A stretch of DNA of 12,347 bases. Source: Candidatus Woesearchaeota archaeon (GTDB lineage: Archaea; Nanobdellota; Nanobdellia; Woesearchaeales; GCA-2686295). Under the pieces are notes generated by a model that worked only from the letters and a program-made list of their open reading frames with translations, ran no database searches and had not been told where the DNA came from. Positions 6,341 to 12,184 of the stretch are shown piece after piece. The stretch's first letter is position 1, and each line of letters begins with the position of its first letter. Location of the stretch: contig NZBB01000042.1 in assembly GCA_002686295.1 (NCBI GenBank), forward strand, positions 1 through 12,347, written 5' to 3'. Position numbers and translations under genes: made by a program.

Positions 6341-7417
6341 TTATTTCACATCAAATTTTTTAATGCTGACCTTATTTTCTTCAGCAGAAATCTCTACATT
6401 ATCACTATTTTTAAGCTTTGATACGTTTGTAATGACTTCAGGAAGTAAGATTCTAGTTCCTCTGAAATCTAATTGGCTGATAATCTCTTTTTTCTGAACT
6501 TCTTCAAGATCCTTCATAATCTCATTAGTTCCGTTTGTTTTATTTTCATCATTTACAGAAACGGTTTTTTTATACAAAAATTTTGAAATTAAATCAGCAA
6601 TATCTGTTTTTGTGATTGAGCTTATGCCCTGAAGACCAGGACTTATATTCACTTCTATAACAACTGCACCTTTAGCTGATTCAAGCATATCAACACCACA
6701 GATATCTGCTCCAATAGCTCTGGCAGCATCAACAGCTACTTTTTTTGTTAAAGAATCAAGTTCTACAGTTTCGCCGACACCACCAGCATGAATGTTTGCT
6801 CTTATTTCATTAGCATCGGCTTTTCTTTTCATAGCCGCAACAACTTTGTCGCCAATAACTATGGCTCTAAAATCCACTCCCCCAGTTTCTACATATTCCT
6901 GTATAAGAAAAGGTTGTTTCAGAGCAGATAATGCATCAAGCATTGAAGAAGCAGAAGCAAAAGAATCAGCAAACATAACACCTTTTCCCTGCGTTCCCTG
7001 CGGAAACTTCATAATTATAGGGTAATTTATTTTCTTTAAAATGTTTTTAGCAGCTTCAGTAGTTGCACTCAAGTAAGTCTTTGGCATGGGAATGTTTTTT
7101 TGTTGCAGTTTTAATTGAGTTAAAAGCTTGTCATGAGCGATTGTGAAAGCAGAAGGTTTTATTGGCATATAAGTTTTATCTGTCAAAAGATATGATGCTG
7201 AACGAAGCAATGGGGCATATCTGAATGAACCTTTTGCATATATACAATCATATTTTCCTAAAGGCACACCGCGATATAATACTTCAGAATTCTTTCCAGA
7301 AAAATTAATTTCAATATCTTTTAAACTTATCTCATCAACCTGCTCAAAGTATTTTCTTAAAGCTTCAGCAGTCCACCTTGAACTCTTGCTTCCGAGACTT
7401 ATAATTGCTACCCTCAT
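6341..7417 (-). CDS. RimK-family ATP-grasp ligase with C-terminal extension
   Basis: The product (358 residues) is an ATP-grasp ligase of the RimK type, a group that joins amino acids, often glutamate, to a carboxyl group on a protein or cofactor. The N-terminal pre-ATP-grasp domain spans residues 1-90. The ATP-grasp core runs about 91-283: AFTIAHDKLLT (Lys97), PIIMKFPQGTQGKGV (Lys137 and the glycine-rich loop), FLIQEYVE (Glu174), DFRAIVIGDKVVAAMKR, RANIHAGG, GADICGVDML (Asp243) and VVIEVNISPG (Glu255, Asn257, metal binding). Residues 284-358 are extra. After a linker, RGTRILLPEVITNVSKL and NSDNVEISAEENKVSIKK look like an AbrB/MazE swapped-hairpin domain. The gene overlaps the upstream rimB-like gene by 4 nt (ATGA), so the two form an operon. 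The substrate is unknown; ribosomal protein S6 is the bacterial RimK target. Confidence 0.93.
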   Translation of the reverse strand: MRVAIISLGSKSSRWTAEALRKYFEQVDEISLKDIEINFSGKNSEVLYRGVPLGKYDCIYAKGSFRYAPLLRSASYLLTDKTYMPIKPSAFTIAHDKLLTQLKLQQKNIPMPKTYLSATTEAAKNILKKINYPIIMKFPQGTQGKGVMFADSFASASSMLDALSALKQPFLIQEYVETGGVDFRAIVIGDKVVAAMKRKADANEIRANIHAGGVGETVELDSLTKKVAVDAARAIGADICGVDMLESAKGAVVIEVNISPGLQGISSITKTDIADLISKFLYKKTVSVNDENKTNGTNEIMKDLEEVQKKEIISQLDFRGTRILLPEVITNVSKLKNSDNVEISAEENKVSIKKFDVK

Positions 7418-7752
7418 TTTTTATCCTCCTTTGCAGGGTCAATCAGAAATCCTTTTTTTAAAACATTCTGACCAATCAAGACAGGGTATTTCATATGAGA
7501 TCTATCTGCAAGATTAAAATGAGCTTTAGTTTTTCTATTGCAAATCTCTATTTCAGATTCAATTACTGGTCTTAACTTAGTTCCATTAGCACTTTTTATA
7601 AGTTTTGATTGAATTACAGGACCAAGTTTTAGTTTAGAAGCTAATGTTAAATCAATTGAACTGTTTGTTGCACCAGTATCTATTCTGGCTAAGACTTCTT
7701 CTCCGCCATTAAGTTTTACTTTCTCGACGAGACCAACTATTATCTTGTCCAT
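7414..7752 (-). CDS. RimB-like retropepsin-type aspartic protease
   Basis: This 112-residue protein matches the small aspartic protease family found beside RimK ligases (Pfam Zn_protease; the name 'ATP-dependent zinc protease' is historical). The catalytic signature is ARIDTGATNSSID (Asp25-Thr-Gly-Ala), and the second family block is MKYPVLIGQNVLKKGFLIDP near residues 87-106. Like retroviral proteases, a protein this small would act as a homodimer. In bacteria RimB trims the glutamate tails added by RimK; the 4-nt overlap with the downstream ligase gene suggests a similar add-and-remove pair here, which is inference. No signal peptide is seen, so it is cytoplasmic. A TATA-like TTTTTTAAA (minus strand of 7775-7783) centred 27 bp upstream of the ATG suggests a leaderless operon mRNA. 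Confidence 0.92.
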   Translation of the reverse strand: MDKIIVGLVEKVKLNGGEEVLARIDTGATNSSIDLTLASKLKLGPVIQSKLIKSANGTKLRPVIESEIEICNRKTKAHFNLADRSHMKYPVLIGQNVLKKGFLIDPAKEDKK

Positions 7753-7834
7753 CCTATTTCAAAACAACAATTTGTTTAAAAAAGTTTCTATCCATCGAAA
7801 ATATTTAAATACTAATCTGGTTTTTAATATAATC
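7753..7834. promoter_or_regulatory. Divergent promoter region, rimB-like / lysS
   Basis: TTTAAAAAA at 7775-7783 reads as TTTTTTAAA on the minus strand, centred about 27 bp from the rimB-like ATG (7752). CGAAAATATTTAAATA at 7796-7811 looks like BRE plus TATA for lysS, centred about 29 bp from the ATG at 7835. No Shine-Dalgarno sequence is seen before either start, consistent with leaderless initiation. Confidence 0.6.
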
Positions 7835-9397
7835 ATGGCTTTTCATTGGGTGGATGCAGTAGTAAAAAGAATATTTGCTGAAAAAGGAAAAAAGAATAAA
7901 TATGTTTGTGCTGCAGGAATAACTCCTTCAGGAACAGTACACATAGGCAATTTCAGAGAAATAATAACCGTTGAGTTAGTAGTAAGAGCTTTGAAAGATG
8001 CAGGGAAACAAGTAAGATTCATTTATTCATGGGATGATTATGATGTTTTCAGAAAAGTTCCTGGTAATATGCCTCAGCAAGCAATGCTGAAGAAGAATCT
8101 CAGAAAACCAATTATTGATATTCCTGATCCTTTTGGAACAGAGAAGAACTATGCGAGACATCACGAGATTGATGTAGAGAAGGATGTTGCGATTGTTGGA
8201 ATAAAGCCAGAGTATATTTATCAGTCAAAAAAGTATAGGAATTGTGATTATAGTAAAGAGATTATAAAAGCACTTCAAAATTCTGATAAAATAAAAAAAA
8301 TTCTGAATGAGTATAGAAAAGAGTCTTTGCCAAATAGTTGGCTTCCAATATCAGGATTCTGTCCTGTGTGTGGTTTAGACGATATAACTTTTTCAGATTA
8401 TGATGGTGTCCACAGTATTAAGATGGAATGTTTGCTCTGTTCGGAAAAAATTGAAGTTGACATAAAAAAATCCTCATTTCTTAAACTACCTTGGAGAGTT
8501 GACTGGGCAATGAGGTGGTATTATGAACAAGTTGATTTTGAACCAGGCGGAAAAGATCATTCAACTATCGGAGGTTCTTTTTCAACCGCAAAAGAAATTG
8601 TGAAATTGTACAATTGGTCTGCTCCGACTTATCAAATGTATGATTTTATAAGAATTAAAGGTGCAGGAGGAAAAATATCTTCTTCAAAAGGAAATGTTAT
8701 TACTTTGAGTGTTTGTTTAGAGATTTACGAGCCTGAAATAGTTAGATGGTTATTTGTAGGTACAAGACCAAATGCTGAGTTCGCAATATCTTTTGATTTA
8801 GATGTGATAAAAATTTATGAAGACTTTGACAAATGCGAAAGAATATATTTTGGCAAGGAGAAAGTGAAAGAAAAAGAATTTGAAAAACAAAAAAGAATTT
8901 ATGAACTTTCAGCAATTAATAAAGTTGAAAAAAAGATTCCTTTTCAACCAGGTTTCAGGCATTTAACCAATGTTTTGTTAAGTAATGAGATGAATATTGA
9001 TAATGCAATTAAATATTACAAAAAAGAGATAAAAACAAAAAATGACGAGAAAAAATTGAGGGTGAGAGCTAAATGTGCTATTAATTGGCTTAAGAAATAT
9101 GCTCCGGAAGATTTTAAATATGAAATTAAAAATTCTATTCCAACAAACTTTAAATTACAAAATAATGTTAAGAACGCTTTGAAAGAAGTTTCTAAAATAT
9201 TATCTGCAAAAGATTGGAATGATAAAGAACTACACAACGAATTTTATAGATTAATAAAAAAGCATGACTTAGAAACCAGTGAGTTTTTTAAGGGCGCATA
9301 TAGAGTTCTTATTAACAAAGAAAAAGGACCTGTGCTTGCAAACTTTATTCTAACAATAGGAAAGGAAAGAGTTGCAAAACTTTTTGATAAATTATAA
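7835..9397 (+). CDS. lysS: Lysyl-tRNA synthetase, class I
   Basis: Charges tRNA-Lys with lysine. The class I form is typical of archaea and unrelated to the class II enzyme of most bacteria. Visible are the HIGH-type motif TPSGTVHIGN (residues 30-39, HIGN 36-39), FIYSWDDYD in the Rossmann fold, a four-Cys zinc finger (Cys176, Cys179, Cys199, Cys202), the WAMRWYYEQVDFEPGGKDHS block that contacts the lysyl-adenylate, and the KMSKS-type KISSSKGN (280-287). The rest is the alpha-helical anticodon-binding region. The length of 520 residues is normal. The frame stays open to a TTG at 7745, but the ATG at 7835 gives the family's N-terminus and lies about 29 bp after a TATA box. Its last 6 nt overlap the convergent pth2. 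Confidence 0.97.
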   Translation: MAFHWVDAVVKRIFAEKGKKNKYVCAAGITPSGTVHIGNFREIITVELVVRALKDAGKQVRFIYSWDDYDVFRKVPGNMPQQAMLKKNLRKPIIDIPDPFGTEKNYARHHEIDVEKDVAIVGIKPEYIYQSKKYRNCDYSKEIIKALQNSDKIKKILNEYRKESLPNSWLPISGFCPVCGLDDITFSDYDGVHSIKMECLLCSEKIEVDIKKSSFLKLPWRVDWAMRWYYEQVDFEPGGKDHSTIGGSFSTAKEIVKLYNWSAPTYQMYDFIRIKGAGGKISSSKGNVITLSVCLEIYEPEIVRWLFVGTRPNAEFAISFDLDVIKIYEDFDKCERIYFGKEKVKEKEFEKQKRIYELSAINKVEKKIPFQPGFRHLTNVLLSNEMNIDNAIKYYKKEIKTKNDEKKLRVRAKCAINWLKKYAPEDFKYEIKNSIPTNFKLQNNVKNALKEVSKILSAKDWNDKELHNEFYRLIKKHDLETSEFFKGAYRVLINKEKGPVLANFILTIGKERVAKLFDKL

Positions 9398-9730
9398 TAA
9401 TTTCAACTCAGAAATAATTGAATCAATCTTTTCATCTTCATCAGGACCAATTGCACAGCATGTTACTGTTCCTGGTGCAACAACTGTTTTTCCAGCATCT
9501 GTTATGACTGCAGTTACTAATCCTTCATCTTTAGCCATTTGTTTATACTCATAGATTTCTTTCAAACCATTAACTTTTAAAACTATCTTGGCCATTCCGT
9601 GTTTTCTCCAATCTTTAATCTTCTGCTTTTCACTCCTTAAAACTGCTTCTGAAGCTGCGTGAGCTGCCTGTGCAGCTAGTTTTCCTTTAGGCAACTTTAA
9701 ATCCTGCCTGATAATGATTGCTTGTTTCAT
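9392..9730 (-). CDS. pth2: Peptidyl-tRNA hydrolase 2
   Basis: Pth2 is the archaeal/eukaryotic enzyme that releases peptides from prematurely dissociated peptidyl-tRNA, recycling the tRNA. The product has 112 residues, a typical length. The family blocks are all present: KQAIIIRQDLKLPKGKLAAQ with AHAA following (Lys17, Gln21 and His24 in the active-site helix), WRKHGMAKIVLKV (41-53), GLVTAVITDAGKTVVAPGT (70-88, with the conserved Asp78) and TCCAIGPDEDEKID (90-103). The frame is open upstream to 9931, through the tRNA-Leu gene, but the ATG at 9730 gives exactly the family N-terminus. The gene lies 68 bp downstream of tRNA-Leu on the same strand, so co-transcription is possible. An A-rich stretch precedes the start, and no Shine-Dalgarno is obvious. 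Confidence 0.97.
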   Translation of the reverse strand: MKQAIIIRQDLKLPKGKLAAQAAHAASEAVLRSEKQKIKDWRKHGMAKIVLKVNGLKEIYEYKQMAKDEGLVTAVITDAGKTVVAPGTVTCCAIGPDEDEKIDSIISELKLL

Positions 9731-9738
9731 GTTTATCG

Positions 9739-9781
9739 ATGTTTTTTTTGTTTTTTTTTGTTTTTGTTTTTTTTTGTTTTT
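9739..9781. repeat. Low-complexity T-rich tract (A-rich on the pth2 strand)
   Basis: The plus strand consists of T-runs of 5 to 9 separated by single G residues, so the minus strand reads as A-runs broken by single C. It lies between tRNA-Leu and the pth2 start, which makes it an A-rich 5' leader if pth2 is transcribed from upstream. Such tracts are prone to slippage and to assembly error. Confidence 0.7.
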
Positions 9782-9798
9782 AAAATAATTATTATTAA

Positions 9799-9938
9799 TG
9801 CGAGGGGAGGGATTCGAACCCACGGACCCACTAAGGGACAGGATTTCTAACCAATAATGATTAATTACATGCTCAATACATGCATGTCCTTTCTTGGGCT
9901 TAAGTCCTGCGCATTTGACCAGACTCTGCAACCCTCGC
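9799..9938 (-). tRNA. tRNA-Leu(TAA) with canonical 37/38 intron
   Basis: Read on the minus strand, GCGAGGG (9932-9938) pairs with CCCTCGC (9800-9806), with discriminator A at 9799 and no encoded CCA. The anticodon stem CAGGA/TCCTG and loop CTTAAG|A give anticodon TAA. An intron of 54 nt (9845-9898) interrupts after G37, the canonical archaeal position. The spliced tRNA is 86 nt with a long variable arm (CCC/GGG stem), as expected for leucine. The T-arm GTGGG-TTCGAAT-CCCTC has one T-T mismatch. Pairing TTAA with TTAG and CCAA with TTGG gives a near-standard bulge-helix-bulge around the splice sites, and ACATGC/GCATGT can form an intron hairpin. A TATA-like TTTATAAAA at 9966-9974 lies about 32 bp upstream. 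Confidence 0.95.
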
Positions 9939-9980
9939 TCATTATTTTTTTAGATTGGTATTTTATTTATAAAATTTTTT

Positions 9981-10007
9981 GTAGTTTTGTAGTTTTGTAG
10001 TTTTGTA
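9981..10007. repeat. Short tandem repeat, GTAGTTTT x 3
   Basis: Three perfect copies of the 8-bp unit GTAGTTTT (9981-10004) and a partial GTA fill part of the gap between tRNA-Leu and the mscS gene. It lies just upstream of the tRNA-Leu TATA and about 30 bp before the mscS TATA. No function is evident. Confidence 0.85.
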
Positions 10008-10038
10008 TGTTGTTAATAAAATTCTATCTTTAGAAAAG

Positions 10039-10086
10039 TTTTTATAGTATAACCTCAATTTTATTCTTTAGGGGAAAAGAGGGTTT
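10039..10086 (+). promoter_or_regulatory. mscS promoter and purine-rich leader
   Basis: TTTTTATAG at 10039-10047 is centred about 45 bp before the ATG, farther than at most other genes here. The leader contains AGGGG and GAGGG (10079-10083, 5 nt before the ATG), which could act as a Shine-Dalgarno site. This gene appears to have a leader, unlike its neighbours. Confidence 0.5.
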
Positions 10087-10088
10087 TT

Positions 10089-11207
10089 ATGGAAGAGAAA
10101 AAAAGAGGTTTGATACTTGGAGCTTTGCTTCTAGTATTTTTTTCAATTTATTTTCTTAGAGAAGAATTTAAATCTGCTATAATTGAGAACTATACTATGA
10201 TCAGTTCTTTCATGATTTCTTGGATTCCTAAGTTTTTAACCATTTTAATAATAATTGTTGTAGCTAATTTTGTATCTTCTATCGCTAATAAAATGGCTTT
10301 AAGATATTTTAAATATGTTGGTAAAGAGAAAGAGTATTACTCTGTTAAGTCGATTGTAAGATATGTTGTTTGGACTCTTGCAATAATAGGTGTTCTTTCA
10401 GTATTGATAGGCAATCTTGGCGTTTGGCTTACGTCTTTGGGATTAGTTGGTTTTGGAGTTACCTTTGCTTTGCAGAAGCCAATACTAAATTTTGTTGGCT
10501 GGATAACATTAATATTTAACAGAGCATATACAGTTAATGACAGAATAAAAGTTGGAGATGTAAGAGGTGATGTTCTTGAGATACAGATAATGTATACTGT
10601 GCTTGACGGATTATTGCCTAACACTGATGAATTAAGCGGAAAAATAATTACGATCCCGAATGAAATGGTTTTGACAAGCACAATAACTAATTTTACGAAA
10701 ACAGGCGATTATTTATGGACTGAACTTTCGCTTGACATAACTTATGAGAGCAACTGGTTGAAAGCAGAAAAAATACTTAAGGATGTTGCTTTTAGAATAG
10801 TCAACAAATATGTGACTATAAAAAAAGAAGAATCAGAGAAACACACAAATATCTTGGAAACTCTAAAAATCCTTAAACTGCATCATAAAGAGACTCTTAA
10901 AGAAAAAGATAAGGAAATCATTGAAAAAAGAATGGTTGAAGTCGAAAATGAAAAAAAGAAAATTGAAGATATAAATGAACATACAAAGAAAGACCATAAG
11001 AAAGAGCCAATAGTGAGGGTTGAACTTGAAACATCATCTGTGAGATTAAATGTACGATATGTGGCTCATTACAGGTATCTAAGAGCTATGAAATCAAAGA
11101 TAAACTCAGGATTTTTAAGAGAGATCGCCAAGACAAAAGATATCGAAATAGCATATCCTCATATGCAACTTGTTTCCAGGGGAAAAACAGGAAGAAAATT
11201 CAGTTAA
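10089..11207 (+). CDS. MscS-family mechanosensitive ion channel
   Basis: A 372-residue membrane channel that would open under membrane tension to release solutes. Hydrophobic segments lie at about residues 7-23, 41-64, 87-108 and 112-143; the last contains the pore helix and the MscS block GLVGFGVTFALQKPILNFVG (118-137). After it comes the beta domain with RAYTVNDRIKVGDVRGDVLE (145-164) and ITIPNEMVLTSTITNFT (187-203). The C-terminal alpha/beta domain is split: an insert at about residues 244-306 is almost entirely charged (Lys/Glu) and predicted helical. The expected IVRVELETSSVRLNVRYVAH strands (308-327) then follow. That insert is unusual for MscS. The ATG is preceded by GAGGG. The gene overlaps the convergent FKBP gene by 8 nt. 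Confidence 0.93.
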   Translation: MEEKKRGLILGALLLVFFSIYFLREEFKSAIIENYTMISSFMISWIPKFLTILIIIVVANFVSSIANKMALRYFKYVGKEKEYYSVKSIVRYVVWTLAIIGVLSVLIGNLGVWLTSLGLVGFGVTFALQKPILNFVGWITLIFNRAYTVNDRIKVGDVRGDVLEIQIMYTVLDGLLPNTDELSGKIITIPNEMVLTSTITNFTKTGDYLWTELSLDITYESNWLKAEKILKDVAFRIVNKYVTIKKEESEKHTNILETLKILKLHHKETLKEKDKEIIEKRMVEVENEKKKIEDINEHTKKDHKKEPIVRVELETSSVRLNVRYVAHYRYLRAMKSKINSGFLREIAKTKDIEIAYPHMQLVSRGKTGRKFS

Positions 11208-11628
11208 TACTGACAATTTCTATTTTAAAATTTAGAGTTTTGCCTGCTAAAGGATGATTTATATCAATAGTTACTTCTTTATCATTAACTTCAGTTAACA
11301 TAGCAGGAATTTGTTTTCCATCAGGCGATTTCAGAGCCATAACCATCCCAGATTTAAGTTCTTTATCTTTGGGAAGTTTATCTCTTGGGACTTTTTGAAC
11401 CAGTTGAGGATTTCTATCTCCATAAGCATCTTTTGATTCAATCTTGAAATCTTTCTTTTCGCCTTTATTCATGCCAATAACTGCGTTGTCAAAACCCTTT
11501 ATGACTTTTCCAGTACCAACCTCAAACTCAAGAGGTTTTTCATGCTTTTCAGAACTATCAAATACTTTTCCATCATCAAAGCTTCCAGTGTAATTAATAC
11601 TTACTTTATCTCCTTTTTTTATTGTCAT
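11200..11628 (-). CDS. SlyD-like FKBP peptidyl-prolyl isomerase
   Basis: The product (142 residues) catalyses cis-trans isomerisation of prolyl bonds and acts as a folding chaperone in the cytoplasm. The FKBP core is visible in KKGDKVSINYTGSFDDGKVF (residues 4-23), DSSEKHEKPLEFEVGTGKVI (24-43) and KGFDNAVIGMNKGEKKDFKI (44-63). An insert-in-flap chaperone domain follows (about 75-121), and the SlyD-type ending DINHPLAGKTLNFKIEIVSI (122-141) closes the protein. The His/Cys-rich metal-binding tail of E. coli SlyD is absent, as in short archaeal FKBPs. The start at 11628 fits the family N-terminus and lies about 29 bp downstream of a TATA box at 11654-11661. Its end overlaps the convergent mscS gene by 8 nt. 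Confidence 0.96.
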   Translation of the reverse strand: MTIKKGDKVSINYTGSFDDGKVFDSSEKHEKPLEFEVGTGKVIKGFDNAVIGMNKGEKKDFKIESKDAYGDRNPQLVQKVPRDKLPKDKELKSGMVMALKSPDGKQIPAMLTEVNDKEVTIDINHPLAGKTLNFKIEIVSIN

Positions 11629-11653
11629 TGTGCTAATTGTGATTAATGAATAG

Positions 11654-11661
11654 TTTATAAA
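11654..11661 (-). promoter_or_regulatory. TATA box of the FKBP gene
   Basis: The palindromic TTTATAAA is centred about 29 bp from the FKBP ATG on the minus strand, which places the transcription start at or next to the start codon. No ribosome-binding site is seen. Confidence 0.6.
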
Positions 11662-11691
11662 TCTTTTTCCAAACTATTTTTTAATAACATT

Positions 11692-11699
11692 TTTATAAG
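11692..11699 (+). promoter_or_regulatory. TATA box of the unassigned structured RNA
   Basis: TTTATAAG, preceded by an A/T-rich stretch, is centred 24-28 bp before the first base of the long stem at 11719. There is no plus-strand protein start between this box and the RNA, so the box most simply serves the RNA locus. Confidence 0.5.
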
Positions 11700-11718
11700 T
11701 TAGTTCATTTTTTCTATT

Positions 11719-11824
11719 GTTCGGGTTTGGAAGTATAGTTTAGTCCTTCGGGGCATATACGTCTCAAGAGCTCAACGCTCGATAGAGAACAAAAAATTCA
11801 CATGAACTTCCTTCCAAACCGAAC
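11719..11824 (+). ncRNA. Candidate structured RNA, family not recognised
   Basis: This 106-nt segment is closed by GTTCGGGTTTGGAAG (11719-11733) and CTTCCAAACCGAAC (11811-11824), 14 pairs with one extra G. Inside are a hairpin GTATA/TATAC (11733-11737 with 11756-11760) topped by GTCC-TTCG-GGGC, a UUCG tetraloop. A second hairpin has TCTC/GAGA (11762-11765 with 11785-11788) capped by GAGC-TCAAC-GCTC. An A-run and a small TTCACATGAA inverted repeat (11797-11806) follow. The shape is a four-way junction, superficially tRNA-like, but there is no TTCRA T-loop, no plausible anticodon arm and no box C/D or ACA motif. It has its own TATA upstream and a T-run downstream, and no open frame of note. The pairing is what supports an RNA gene; the strand is inferred from the promoter and terminator positions. 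Confidence 0.6.
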
Positions 11825-11841
11825 GTTTCTATTAAAAAAGC

Positions 11842-11848
11842 TTTTTTT
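11842..11848 (+). terminator. T-run after the structured RNA
   Basis: Seven T residues lie 18 nt after the closing stem of the structured RNA and before the TATA box of the next gene, which fits a U-tract terminator. Confidence 0.45.
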
Positions 11849-11857
11849 GGAAAATTA

Positions 11858-11865
11858 TTTATAAT
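11858..11865 (+). promoter_or_regulatory. TATA box of the zinc-ribbon microprotein gene
   Basis: TTTATAAT is centred about 27-28 bp before the ATG at 11889, the same spacing as at the other genes in this window. It supports translation of the small gene from that start, probably without a leader. Confidence 0.6.
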
Positions 11866-11888
11866 ACAAAACATACTATAATTATAGA

Positions 11889-12023
11889 ATGGTCATAACC
11901 AAGGGCATTTGTGAATTGTGTAGGGGTCAGTTCACAGAGATAGGAAGGAGAGAAGTCCACGAAACCTTATACGTGATGCTAAAATGTGATAAATGCAATC
12001 ACATAGTTGCGAGAAGCGACTAA
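11889..12023 (+). CDS. Zinc-ribbon microprotein, 44 residues
   Basis: The frame encodes MVITKGICELCRGQFTEIGR followed by REVHETLYVMLKCDKCNHIV and ARSD, then TAA. Two CxxC knuckles (Cys8/Cys11 and Cys33/Cys36), separated by a beta-strand-like stretch, make a classic zinc ribbon, the fold of many small archaeal nucleic-acid-binding proteins. A TATA box about 27-28 bp upstream supports expression. The gene uses noticeably more GC-ending codons (ATC-type aside: ACC, GGC, GTC, CAC, TGC, AGC, GAC) than the surrounding genes, which might reflect high expression or separate ancestry. I cannot name the family. Its neighbours are a structured RNA and tRNA-Thr, so an RNA-related role is possible but only inferred from position. 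Confidence 0.75.
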   Translation: MVITKGICELCRGQFTEIGRREVHETLYVMLKCDKCNHIVARSD

Positions 12024-12069
12024 ATTTTGGACAATTAGAAATTAGTTTTTCTATGTTGGAGCTTAAGAA

Positions 12070-12179
12070 AGCCTCCGCCGAGAATCGAACTCGGGACCTC
12101 GACATCTTTGTTATTTGCATTAAAAGTATTTATAATGCAAATTTACCAATGTCGCGCTATACCGCTAAGCCACGGAGGC
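12070..12179 (-). tRNA. tRNA-Thr(GGT) with canonical 37/38 intron
   Basis: On the minus strand GCCTCCG (12173-12179) pairs with CGGAGGC (12071-12077). The discriminator is U (12070), as expected for archaeal tRNA-Thr, and no CCA is encoded. The T-arm CCGAG-TTCGATT-CTCGG is perfect. The anticodon stem CGACA/TGTCG and loop TTGGTA|A give anticodon GGT. A 38-nt intron (12106-12143) follows A37. The spliced tRNA is 72 nt. The intron folds into a perfect 10-bp hairpin, ATTTGCATTA/TAATGCAAAT (12113-12122 with 12133-12142 as written on the plus strand). The central helix of the bulge-helix-bulge is weak. No TATA box sits 25-30 bp upstream, because that position is occupied by the inverted repeat at 12185-12246. 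Confidence 0.95.
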
Positions 12180-12184
12180 GATAT

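Noticed and set aside
7745..7834. Upstream TTG start for lysS, adding 30 residues
   Set aside because: It would overlap the rimB-like start and cover the lysS TATA box. The family N-terminus begins at the ATG at 7835.
9392..9931. A 179-residue minus-strand reading of pth2 with an N-terminal extension
   Set aside because: The extra 67 residues are translated from the tRNA-Leu gene and an A-rich tract. The Pth2 family N-terminus starts exactly at the ATG at 9730.
11719..11824. Reading the structured RNA as a degenerate or permuted tRNA
   Set aside because: GTATAG resembles a D-arm start and the outline is cloverleaf-like, but there is no TTCRA T-loop on either strand or in permuted order, and no usable anticodon loop.
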